Source: an uncultured Lachnospiraceae bacterium
GTDB lineage: Bacteria; Bacillota; Clostridia; Lachnospirales; Lachnospiraceae
DNA length: 10,055 nucleotides
NCBI GenBank assembly: GCA_902476645.1
Contig: CABSEG010000089.1
Span: forward strand, 1 to 10,055
Direction of reading: 5' to 3'
Shown here: piece by piece, positions 1 through 5,667 of the stretch
How the letters are laid out: each line of letters starts with the position of its first letter
Numbering within the stretch: position 1 is the first letter of the stretch
Position numbers and translations under genes: made by a program
Notes under the pieces: model-generated
Seen by the model: the letters and a program-made list of their open reading frames with translations, nothing else
What the model was told of the DNA's origin: nothing
Database searches by the model: none

Positions 1-1
1 C

Positions 2-925
2 GCCAGCGCCTTCCTGCAGCTGAAGGCGGCGGATATCGGGGCAATCCCGGACGCCAACAAAATGGTGCTGCTTGAGGCGGTGGAGCTGGGTTTTGAGGAC
101 AGCCTTTTGTATTCCATCACTTTTGAAAACGCGGGCGTACGGATCCGGAAGCTTCGGATCCCGGTGTTTTCCATCGGCTTAAATGAGAAGCTGGATGATT
201 CCACCTATACGGTGCTGGAGGATGAGGTGCTGACGCCGGAGACCTTTGAGTTCCTGGGCAGCTATACCAAGTACGGGGAGTTCCTGGACGGGCAGGACGG
301 GTACTGGTACGGGTTCTCCAATGAGGGGAATTCTTCCGGGGACGCCCTGATGCTCTGGATCAAAATCTCCAAGACAGACTATTCCTTTACAGAAGGGCAG
401 TGGACGCTGTCCAACGCAAAACTGATGGATGTGGGCACCAGGGCTTTTGGCACTTTCGCGGAGCGGAGCGTGAAATGCTGTATTCGGGGCGGGTATCTGT
501 ATGTGCCTGCTTATGACAAGAAGGGGATCTATAAGATCAGCCTTTCCAATTCCACAGATGTGACGCTGATCGAGTTCGGTTTTACGTCCAAGTGGAAGCC
601 TTTGTGCGAGACCGGATCCTGCGAGCTGTACCTGACGCTCATCGGGGATCTGATCGTGGGCGGGGATTTCCAGGTCACGGCGGGGGATACGGTGGTCCAT
701 ACCCAGGGAAGCGTCCGGCTCAACAACGCCGCGACGCTCCTGTTCCAGTACAAGAATTTCCTGATCGGCTGGGGCGGCGGCTACGGGAAGGAGTACCGGA
801 CGGCTTATCTCCTGACGCCGTACCTGGCGTCCATCAACAACCTTTCCTCAGCGGTGGTGAAGACCGTGGATAAGACCATGAAGATCACCTACACGCTGAC
901 GGAACAACCCGATCCCGTGCCGTAA
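2..925 (+). CDS. Phage tail / receptor-binding type structural protein, C-terminal part (5' truncated by window edge)
   Basis: The reading frame is open from base 2, so the true start lies left of the window; the ATG at 62 is internal. The visible 307 residues are rich in short beta-strand-like blocks with many Gly, Tyr and Trp, in keeping with a beta-structured virion protein such as a tail fibre, baseplate or receptor-binding subunit. The end (a Leu-Thr-Pro-Tyr-Leu stretch, then INNLSSAVVKTVDKTMKITY) resembles the conserved C-terminus I associate with minor tail proteins of Firmicutes phages, where 'INNL...V.KT.DKTMK(I/V)TY' recurs; this is from memory. No enzyme motif or transmembrane segment is visible. 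Position just before the holin fits the usual order of tail genes followed by lysis genes. Codon use is GC-rich, like the lysis genes after it. Assignment to a phage structural role is fairly secure; the exact subunit is not. Confidence 0.7.
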   Translation, partial: ASAFLQLKAADIGAIPDANKMVLLEAVELGFEDSLLYSITFENAGVRIRKLRIPVFSIGLNEKLDDSTYTVLEDEVLTPETFEFLGSYTKYGEFLDGQDGYWYGFSNEGNSSGDALMLWIKISKTDYSFTEGQWTLSNAKLMDVGTRAFGTFAERSVKCCIRGGYLYVPAYDKKGIYKISLSNSTDVTLIEFGFTSKWKPLCETGSCELYLTLIGDLIVGGDFQVTAGDTVVHTQGSVRLNNAATLLFQYKNFLIGWGGGYGKEYRTAYLLTPYLASINNLSSAVVKTVDKTMKITYTLTEQPDPVP

Positions 926-982
926 GGGAAAGAATTGTCCTGGAAAGGGCAGGCGGCACTTTATATAGAGAAACTGACTGGC

Positions 983-1009
983 AGGCGCTCTTTTGGGGCG
1001 TCTTTTCTT
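983..1009 (+). terminator. Terminator-like hairpin between tail gene and holin
   Basis: AGGCGCTC (983-990) can pair with GGGCGTCT (996-1003), giving 8 pairs of which two are G-U, around a TTTTG loop. It is followed by TTTCTT (1004-1009). It starts 57 bases after the tail gene stop and ends 24 bases before the holin ATG. It would reduce read-through from structural into lysis genes, so it may act as an attenuator. The T-run is short and interrupted, so efficiency is uncertain. Confidence 0.5.
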
Positions 1010-1033
1010 ATGGGAAAGAGAGGAACAAAAGCA

Positions 1034-1456
1034 ATGAAAGAATTTTGGAACATGATCCAGATGGTATTTGCCGCGGTGGGCGGCTGGCTGGGGTATTACC
1101 TGGGCGGCTGTGACGGCCTGCTGCTGGCTTTGGTGGCTTTCGCGGCGGCGGATTACCTGACTGGCGTGATGTGCGCGGTCAGCGACCGGAAGCTGTCCAG
1201 CAACGTGGGTTTCAAGGGCATTTGCCGGAAGGTGCTGATCTTCCTTCTGGTGGGGATCGCCAACATCCTGGATGTCCATGTCATCGGCACCGGTTCGGTG
1301 CTGCGGACGGCGGTGATCTTTTTCTATATTTCCAATGAGGGCGTGAGCCTTTTGGAGAACGCGGCGCACCTGGGGCTTCCGGTGCCGGAGAAGATCAAGG
1401 CGGTGCTGGAGCAGCTCCATGACCGGGCGGAAAAAACAGAAACGGAGGAGAAATGA
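1034..1456 (+). CDS. Phage holin (toxin secretion/phage lysis holin family)
   Basis: This 140-residue membrane protein should form the lysis pore in the host membrane that releases or activates the endolysin encoded next. Hydrophobic stretches lie at about residues 6-25, 28-48, 66-84 and 88-106, followed by a charged tail ending KTETEEK. The pattern 'AADYLTG' at 38-44 and 'SNEGVSLLENA' at 100-110 matches the Phage_holin_4_1 / TIGR01593 family as I know it. I chose the ATG at 1034, preceded by GAGAGGA about 8 bases upstream. A start at 1010 lacks a ribosome site and sits next to the terminator-like hairpin, and the TTG at 935 would put that hairpin inside the gene. The stop lies one base before the endolysin start, so the two are a classical co-transcribed lysis pair. 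Confidence is high from sequence pattern and position together. Confidence 0.9.
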   Translation: MKEFWNMIQMVFAAVGGWLGYYLGGCDGLLLALVAFAAADYLTGVMCAVSDRKLSSNVGFKGICRKVLIFLLVGIANILDVHVIGTGSVLRTAVIFFYISNEGVSLLENAAHLGLPVPEKIKAVLEQLHDRAEKTETEEK

Positions 1457-1457
1457 G

Positions 1458-2429
1458 ATGAAGTTAGTACAGAGTATTTTAACGAAGAATCCCTGCTATA
1501 CGGCGGGGAGGAAGATCACGGTAAAGGGGCTGATGCTCCATTCGGTGGGCTGTCCCCAGCCCAAAGCGTCTGTGTTTATCAGTTCCTGGAACAGCCCGTC
1601 CTATGATAATGCCTGTGTGCATGGGTTTATTGACGGGAATGACGGGACGGTGTACCAGACCCTGCCCTGGAATCACCGGGGTTGGCACTGCGGATCCGGT
1701 AGCAAAGGCAGCGGGAACAATACCCATATCGGGGTGGAGATGTGCGAGCCTGCCTGCATCCGGTATACGTCCGGGTCAAACTTTACCTGTTCTGATCTGG
1801 CGGCGGCAAGGGCAGTGGCGAAGCGTACTTACGAGGCGGCAGTGGAATTGTTTGCTTACCTGTGCAAACAATACAATCTGAACCCAGCCGCGGACGGCGT
1901 TGTCATCAGTCACCGGGAAGGGCACAGCCGGGGGATCGCTTCCAACCATGGGGATCCGGAGCATCTGTGGAAGGGGCTTGGCCTGGGCTATACCATGGAC
2001 GGGTTCCGGAAGGATGTGAAGGCGGCTATGGGAGGGGCCGGGACAACGGAGCCGGAGAACGGCGGATGGTACCGGGTCAGGAAGTCCTGGGCAGACGCAA
2101 AGTCACAGAAGGGGGCGTTTAAGGTGCTTGCCAACGCTAAGAAGTGTGCGGATGAGAATCCGGGGTATTCGGTATACGACGAATCTGGGAAGGCTGTCTA
2201 TGGCGGCAAGGGATCCGGAGGCGGATTTTCCCCGTATCTGGTGCAGGTGTCCATTACGGATCTGAATATCCGGAAAGGACCGGGGACGAATTACGGGAAG
2301 ACCGGGAAGTATACCGGGAAAGGTGTCTTTACCATTGTGGAGGAAGCGGACGGTAAGGGAGCGTCCCGCTGGGGCAAGCTGAAATCCAGCGCGGGGTGGA
2401 TCTCACTGGATTACACCCGCAGGATTTAA
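1458..2429 (+). CDS. Endolysin: N-acetylmuramoyl-L-alanine amidase with C-terminal SH3 domain
   Basis: This 323-residue enzyme should cleave the amide bond between N-acetylmuramic acid and L-alanine in peptidoglycan. Residues about 1-190 form an Amidase_2 (PGRP/AmpD-like) domain. Likely zinc ligands are H28 in LMLHSVG, H152 or H156 in SHREGH, and D166 or H164 in SNHGDPEHLW; the conserved GVEMCE sits at 92-97. Residues 203-250 are a linker repeat of the type 'GWYRVRKSW...KKCADENPGYSVYDESGKAVY', perhaps a small wall-binding or SPOR-like unit. Residues 260-323 are a bacterial SH3 domain (VSITDLNIRKGPGTNYG... GWISLDY), a common cell-wall binding module. There is no signal peptide, as expected for a holin-dependent lysin. 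I chose the ATG at 1458 because GGAGGAG lies at 1444-1450; the upstream extension to 1419 would overlap the holin for no gain. A decayed second copy of its C-terminus lies at 2593-2942. Confidence 0.92.
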   Translation: MKLVQSILTKNPCYTAGRKITVKGLMLHSVGCPQPKASVFISSWNSPSYDNACVHGFIDGNDGTVYQTLPWNHRGWHCGSGSKGSGNNTHIGVEMCEPACIRYTSGSNFTCSDLAAARAVAKRTYEAAVELFAYLCKQYNLNPAADGVVISHREGHSRGIASNHGDPEHLWKGLGLGYTMDGFRKDVKAAMGGAGTTEPENGGWYRVRKSWADAKSQKGAFKVLANAKKCADENPGYSVYDESGKAVYGGKGSGGGFSPYLVQVSITDLNIRKGPGTNYGKTGKYTGKGVFTIVEEADGKGASRWGKLKSSAGWISLDYTRRI

Positions 2430-2478
2430 CATCTTCTCTGATAGCTTGCTGACAAGTGAATAGGAAAGGTTAGAATAT

Positions 2479-2534
2479 GGCCTGTCGTTATCTGCTGAAG
2501 TATACGCAGATGGCGGCAGGCCTTTTCTTTTTTC
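2479..2534 (+). terminator. Strong intrinsic terminator of the lysis module
   Basis: GGCCTGTCGTTATCTGC (2479-2495) pairs with GCAGATGGCGGCAGGCC (2506-2522) as a 17-bp stem with three G-U pairs and no mismatch. The loop is 10 nt, and TTTTCTTTTTTC follows at 2523-2534. It lies 50 bases after the endolysin stop and should end late-gene transcription, insulating the accessory genes downstream. The stem is unusually long for a terminator. Confidence 0.88.
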
Positions 2535-2592
2535 GGAGATCAAAAAATCGGGCAGGAAAACTCCTTTGAGCAGAAGAAGGAGGTGTCTGCCT

Positions 2593-2942
2593 TTGAAAAA
2601 AGTAGAAGTGGTGGATACGGGCCGCCTGACGGAGAAAGAGGCGAGGATTAATATGGAAAATGAGCAGATGAGAATCCGAGATATAAGGTTTTTGATGCGG
2701 ATGGAAGTGCGGTATATAAATCGAAAGCGGCGGATGTGCCATTTTTGGTGAAAGTCAGCATTTCGGATCTGAATATTCGGAAGGGTCCGGGAGAGGATTA
2801 TGGGAAGACTGGGAAGTTCACCGGTGCTGGCTTGTTTACGATTTTGGAAGAGAAGGAAGGAAAAGGCTCTTCAGCTGGAAGGGGAAGGCTGTAGAGCGGA
2901 GCCAGATGGATCAGTCTGGACTGTGCCAGTGAACTTAAATAA
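2593..2942 (+). pseudogene. Decayed second copy of endolysin C-terminus (linker plus SH3 domain)
   Basis: From about 2664 to 2942 one frame reads ADENPRYKVFDADGSAVYKS, then FLVKVSISDLNIRKGPG, then EDYGKTGKFTGAGLFTILEE, then a segment interrupted by TAG at 2892-2894, and finally SGARWISLDCASELK before TAA at 2940-2942. This aligns with residues about 231-318 of the endolysin upstream. By hand, 31 of 42 residues match over the best SH3 stretch, and 48 of 60 bases over its core. The TAG replaces a lysine codon near the end of the domain. Upstream, a TTG at 2593 with AAGGAGGTG just before it (2577-2585) opens a different frame (MKKVEVVDTGRLTEKEAR...), so a frame change near 2640-2664 also separates the start from the SH3 part. 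There is no amidase domain. It is a remnant of a related lysin or stand-alone SH3 protein left by recombination. The left limit is uncertain. Confidence 0.75.
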
Positions 2943-3034
2943 TTTATGAGCGGGCGTTGTGAATAGCCCTGAGGGTGCTCATACTTATGACTTATGACAG
3001 GGTGAAAAAACGGATGGTTTTTTGGGGAATATTG
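2943..3034. other. Short intergenic leader before the AT-rich cassette
   Basis: No gene is seen here. It contains an odd palindrome CCCTGAGGG at 2967-2975 and a perfect tandem CTTATGA/CTTATGA at 2984-2997, about 40 bases before the predicted -10 element. These could be operator half-sites, but nothing proves it. GC content drops across this stretch, so the left junction of the inserted cassette is probably here. Confidence 0.35.
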
Positions 3035-3043
3035 TGTTATGAT
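3035..3043 (+). promoter_or_regulatory. Predicted extended -10 promoter of the three-gene cassette
   Basis: TGTTATGAT (3035-3043) is an extended -10 element: TG, one base, then TATGAT. No good -35 hexamer is found at 16-18 bases upstream (TGGTTT at 3015-3020), which is tolerated with an extended -10. It lies 35 bases before the TTG start of the first cassette gene. A separate promoter fits the strong terminator upstream and would allow expression outside the lytic cycle. Confidence 0.5.
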
Positions 3044-3077
3044 ATAGATAATTATAAGTATATGGAGGTGACGAACT

Positions 3078-4157
3078 TTGGATAAAGGGATTTTTAAAAA
3101 TACAATATTAGATATTTATCCATCGTACACCAAGAAAAGTATTCTGAAGCAGGCTGTCAACGATGGATTGATCATAAATAATAAAAAGCATAGCGACCAG
3201 ATGACATTAAATTTCACTGATTGCATAGACGTTTCTGCTGATGAAACAATTGATGATAAATTTAGACACATACTTGATTCAGAAAGTATCCTTGCAATGA
3301 TTGAAGAGTATGAATATAAAAAGCCATATCGTCATTTTTGCTATTTTGAATATTCTGCTTTAAAAATTGAAAAAATAGATGAGCTTGTTAGAAATAGAAT
3401 GGTTAATGTTTTTGATAAAAAGGAACAGAAGCCTATAGATGACTCTGAAAAACCAACGATTTATTTGATAGGAGAACTAATCTTTTTGAAATTTTCTTAT
3501 ATGTTACAAAATGATACGGGGAATACGATTAAATATGTAATGTTGGCAATAATTGACAAGGAAAATAAAATTCTTGAAATTCGGTTTGATCGAGTAGGTA
3601 TAGCGTATAAGAATTCACATAACTACTATAAAGATAAGATAGCTGATATCTTAAATTATTTGAAAGAAAATATAGAATTGGATACTTCGGATATTGATTT
3701 TAAAGCCGTGGTTGATTTTATGAAAACTGAAAGAGATGACATAACAATCGTTGCCCAAAGAATGACCAGAAATGGTACTACGGCTTATTTGGAAGCTTAT
3801 GAGGATGAAGCAAGCATCATTCCTATTCTTGGAGAGTTTGATTCATTTATAGAACAGGAAAAAGCTTTATTCGACATAGATGAGAATACCAGATTAATAA
3901 GAGAAAAACTGCAGGCTTTTCGTAGAGAAATCGAAGATAAATCTGATATGCCGCTTGTAAAGGTCAGAATGGATGAATCAGGAATAAAATTTGGTATCAC
4001 GCATAATTATAAAGATACGAATTATAGTTTGTTTATGCTATATGGAGAATTGATCGGAGAGGAGTTGATGAGCAGTGTCAAAGAATACGTTATGCGATGC
4101 TATAAAGAGCTTAGAACTGCAATATCAGCTGAGACCATATCAACAGAAAAAATGTGA
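3078..4157 (+). CDS. Unrecognised 359-residue protein, first gene of AT-rich three-gene cassette
   Basis: I do not recognise this family. The start is TTG at 3078, with GGAGGTG at 3064-3070 and a 7-base spacer; the next in-frame Met is at residue 42, so TTG is well supported. The protein is charged and soluble, with no transmembrane segment or signal peptide. The N-terminal 100 residues look helical (KKSILKQAVNDG, SESILAMIEEYEY). Residues about 125-175 look like beta strands (TIYLIGELIFLKFSYML, KYVMLAIIDKENKILEIRFD). The region 250-290 is helical and charged, and residues 291-345 form another strand-helix unit (LVKVRMDESGIKFGITHNY...). No nuclease, ATPase or helicase motif is seen. It overlaps the next gene by 83 nt and leads an operon with a zinc-ribbon protein and a nuclease-like protein, so a sensor, specificity or regulatory role is plausible inference. 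Base composition is far more AT-rich than the flanks, a sign of transfer. Confidence 0.85.
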   Translation: MDKGIFKNTILDIYPSYTKKSILKQAVNDGLIINNKKHSDQMTLNFTDCIDVSADETIDDKFRHILDSESILAMIEEYEYKKPYRHFCYFEYSALKIEKIDELVRNRMVNVFDKKEQKPIDDSEKPTIYLIGELIFLKFSYMLQNDTGNTIKYVMLAIIDKENKILEIRFDRVGIAYKNSHNYYKDKIADILNYLKENIELDTSDIDFKAVVDFMKTERDDITIVAQRMTRNGTTAYLEAYEDEASIIPILGEFDSFIEQEKALFDIDENTRLIREKLQAFRREIEDKSDMPLVKVRMDESGIKFGITHNYKDTNYSLFMLYGELIGEELMSSVKEYVMRCYKELRTAISAETISTEKM

Positions 4158-4443
4158 TGCTTTTTTTTCGGTTCTAAAAGTGGGGGATTATGTTTATCCA
4201 GGACATTTAAAATCTAAAATAGCTGTGGACATAAAGGTATCATATAAGATGTTGGAGGAATTAAAAAAGCAGGGTTTTCTGGAAAACTTATATGAAGTAT
4301 ATTGCTTTGATTGCAATAAGAGCAAAGGAATATTTTTGGAATCATTAGAAGAATTCAATCCAGATTGGTATTGTGATTTTTGTGGTAAAAAATTATCACT
4401 CGAAGAGAATATTATAGTTCTATATAAGGTGGTAAAAATATGA
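4075..4443 (+). CDS. Small winged-helix-like / zinc-ribbon protein, second cassette gene
   Basis: This 122-residue protein starts at GTG 4075. GGAGAGGAG lies at about 4055-4063, and a stop in the same frame lies just upstream (4069-4071), so no earlier start exists; the first 83 bases overlap the preceding gene in another frame. Residues about 24-73 look like a winged helix-turn-helix: a helix, then 'HLKSKIAVDIKVSYKMLEEL' as the helix pair, then 'KQGFLENLYEVYC' as the wing. C77 and C80 (CFDC) with C100 and C103 (CDFC) form a four-cysteine zinc-ribbon site. This suggests a DNA-binding or protein-bridging role, either as repressor of the cassette or as target-recognition partner of the nuclease-like protein; both are inference. 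Its end overlaps the next start as ATGA (4440-4443), implying translational coupling. I cannot name the family. Confidence 0.82.
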   Translation: MSKNTLCDAIKSLELQYQLRPYQQKKCDAFFSVLKVGDYVYPGHLKSKIAVDIKVSYKMLEELKKQGFLENLYEVYCFDCNKSKGIFLESLEEFNPDWYCDFCGKKLSLEENIIVLYKVVKI

Positions 4444-5192
4444 GTAATATGCAGGAAATACCTGGTTTTGATTTGCGTTCATATCTTGACCAAATTGTTC
4501 AGGATCCATTGGAAAAATTTAAAGGATTTATTACTTGGACAGAGAAAGACAAGAAAGAATTTAGAGCATTACTTGATGAACTAAAGAAGCCATTTGATAT
4601 AAAGCAGGAAACTACTAAAGAAAAAGGTGATCGGTTAGAAAAGCTTGTTGAATTCATAATTCGTAAAACATATTTTTTTGAAATATATAAAAATGTACAT
4701 ACGGAGACAAATGAGATAGATGAAGTAATTGTTCTGTCTGATCGGGGGAAACAGGCTATCCAATCATTAAATCTGGCAAGGGAATTAATTCCTATAAAGC
4801 AGGATTTGTTTTTGGGAGAATGCAAGAATTATGAATCGAATCTTGGTGTTACATATGTCGGCAAGTTTTACAGTTTATTATCTGTGACTAATATACCATT
4901 CGGTGTGGTGTTTACCCAGAAGGGGCTTACGGGTGATGCAGAAGGCTATAAAGATGCCTATGGACTTACGAAAGTCTTAAGAATGGTAGAAGTTTCTAAG
5001 GGAAGGGATTTTTTTATCCTTACATTTACTGTAGAAGACTACGAAAAGATGTTGGATGGAGTTACATTTTTTGATATTGTGAAAGCTAAAATGCTGGAGG
5101 TACAATTAGCTTCAGATTATACAACGTTTTTAAAAGATAACAAACACCAGGCGGAAGAACAAATAAAAAAAATATTGACTAATTATAAATGA
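4440..5192 (+). CDS. PD-(D/E)XK (Mrr/restriction-endonuclease-like) nuclease, third cassette gene
   Basis: This 250-residue protein probably cuts DNA. Residues about 62-165 carry a PD-(D/E)XK core. A helix with E67 (KGDRLEKLVEFII) comes first. Next are a strand with D94 (NEIDEVIVL) and a strand with E127-C-K129 (LFLGECKNYES), and then 'LGVTYVGKFYSLL' and 'IPFGVVFTQKGLTGDAEGYKDA'. The order 'ECKN...V.KF...L....FG..FT..G.TG....A' is what I associate with Mrr-type and related restriction endonuclease-like domains. The N-terminal 60 residues are helical and unassigned, and the C-terminus (210-250) is a charged helix. No helicase or methyltransferase is fused or adjacent, unlike classical restriction systems. 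Start ATG 4440 overlaps the previous stop by 4 nt. A terminator begins at the stop codon, so the operon ends here. The active-site call is moderately secure; catalysis and target are not known. Confidence 0.8.
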   Translation: MSNMQEIPGFDLRSYLDQIVQDPLEKFKGFITWTEKDKKEFRALLDELKKPFDIKQETTKEKGDRLEKLVEFIIRKTYFFEIYKNVHTETNEIDEVIVLSDRGKQAIQSLNLARELIPIKQDLFLGECKNYESNLGVTYVGKFYSLLSVTNIPFGVVFTQKGLTGDAEGYKDAYGLTKVLRMVEVSKGRDFFILTFTVEDYEKMLDGVTFFDIVKAKMLEVQLASDYTTFLKDNKHQAEEQIKKILTNYK

Positions 5193-5219
5193 GCACCGGA
5201 GAAATCTGGTGCTTTTTTT
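5191..5219 (+). terminator. Intrinsic terminator closing the three-gene cassette
   Basis: GCACCGGA (5193-5200) pairs with TCTGGTGC (5205-5212), 8 bp with one G-U, around a GAAA tetraloop, followed by seven T (5213-5219). It overlaps the stop codon of the nuclease-like gene. It is a textbook terminator and marks the cassette as a discrete transcription unit. Confidence 0.9.
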
Positions 5220-5261
5220 ATTTTTAGGGTAAAATCCGGCATTCTTTTATTGCCTGTGACA

Positions 5262-5279
5262 TGAGGGAAAAGTCCCTCA
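5262..5279 (+). promoter_or_regulatory. Perfect 7-bp hairpin just upstream of the DUF6870-like ribosome site
   Basis: TGAGGGA (5262-5268) pairs perfectly with TCCCTCA (5273-5279) around an AAAG loop. The AAAGGA ribosome site follows directly at 5281-5286. No T-run follows, so it is not a terminator. It could be an operator or an RNA structure controlling translation of the next gene and, through it, recombinase expression. Confidence 0.4.
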
Positions 5280-5296
5280 GAAAGGACGGCGGTAAA

Positions 5297-5539
5297 ATGA
5301 TGACGGCAGAAGAAATGAAAACTGTGGATATCAGGACTGTGAACCGTGATGAACTGGTGGATATCCGGGATGTGGTGATCGACCAGGACGCGCCTAAGGA
5401 AGAAAAGATAAAAAGCTTTATGCGGCAGATACGAAATCCGTATTGCTTTAAGGTGGGAAATGTGGTGGTAAAGACAACCTTCGCGGATACGGACGCGACA
5501 TTGGATGACCGTCTTGAGCATTATCTGCGGAATAAGTAG
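5297..5539 (+). CDS. Small DUF6870-like protein upstream of recombinases
   Basis: This 80-residue protein begins MMTAEEMKTVDIRTVNRDEL and ends DDRLEHYLRNK. The pattern 'T.EEMK.VDIRTV.RD.LVDI.DV...' followed by 'RQI.NPYC(F/Y)K.G..VVK..FADT.ATL.DRL.HYL' is one I recall from small proteins annotated DUF6870 in mobile elements of gut Clostridia, often near site-specific recombinases. Function is unknown; a recombination directionality or regulatory role is only a guess from position. I chose ATG 5297 (or 5300) because AAAGGA at 5281-5286 fits it. The ATG at 5261 would place the 5262-5279 hairpin inside the coding region. Base composition is closer to the recombinases than to the AT-rich cassette, so it belongs to the recombinase unit. 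No catalytic motif, signal peptide or membrane segment is visible. Confidence 0.78.
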   Translation: MMTAEEMKTVDIRTVNRDELVDIRDVVIDQDAPKEEKIKSFMRQIRNPYCFKVGNVVVKTTFADTDATLDDRLEHYLRNK

Positions 5540-5604
5540 AAAAGGCGCTGACAGAGAAGGAAATCCGCGATAAAATATCAGACAGGTCAAAAACATCAGG
5601 ATAA
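5536..5604 (+). pseudogene. Possible remnant reading frame (SHOCT-like N-terminus)
   Basis: In the frame overlapping the DUF6870-like stop, bases 5536-5601 read VEKALTEKEIRDKISDRSKT then SG, ending at TAA 5602-5604. 'LTEKEIRDKI..R' resembles the start of small SHOCT-type proteins I recall beside recombinases in similar elements, but there is no start codon and the rest is missing. It may be a decayed gene or chance. Confidence 0.25.
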
Positions 5605-5635
5605 GGTTTGGGAGCCAGTCTTCTTTTGAACTGTC
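5581..5635. other. Candidate attachment (attP-like) site: 55-bp imperfect inverted repeat
   Basis: GACAGGTCAAAA (5581-5592) and TTTTGAACTGTC (5624-5635) are inverted copies matching at 11 of 12 positions, with a 31-bp spacer. The whole spans 55 bp and ends 32 bases before the start of the first recombinase. Large serine recombinase attP sites are about 50 bp with imperfect inverted arms and often lie directly upstream of the integrase gene. The match in size, symmetry and position is the evidence. The alternative is an operator or mRNA leader structure for the recombinase operon. Confidence 0.4.
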
Positions 5636-5667
5636 ACATATACATGCGTTCATAAAGGAGGTTGGCT

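Noticed and set aside
179..700. A 173-codon open frame on the - strand
   Set aside because: It is the shadow of the phage structural gene, with no motif and a composition typical of antisense GC-rich frames.
935..967. A possible promoter TTGTCC ... TATATA before the holin
   Set aside because: The spacing is 21 bases, too long for a standard promoter, and there is no extended -10.
935..1033. An N-terminal extension of the holin from TTG 935
   Set aside because: It would run through the 983-1009 hairpin and lacks a suitable ribosome site, while ATG 1034 has one.
848..1420. A 190-codon open frame on the - strand
   Set aside because: It is antisense to the holin, whose membrane pattern and family motifs are convincing.
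5183..5653. A 156-codon open frame on the - strand covering the DUF6870-like gene
   Set aside because: It crosses the cassette terminator and the candidate att site and has no recognisable motif. The + strand gene has a ribosome site and family-like sequence.
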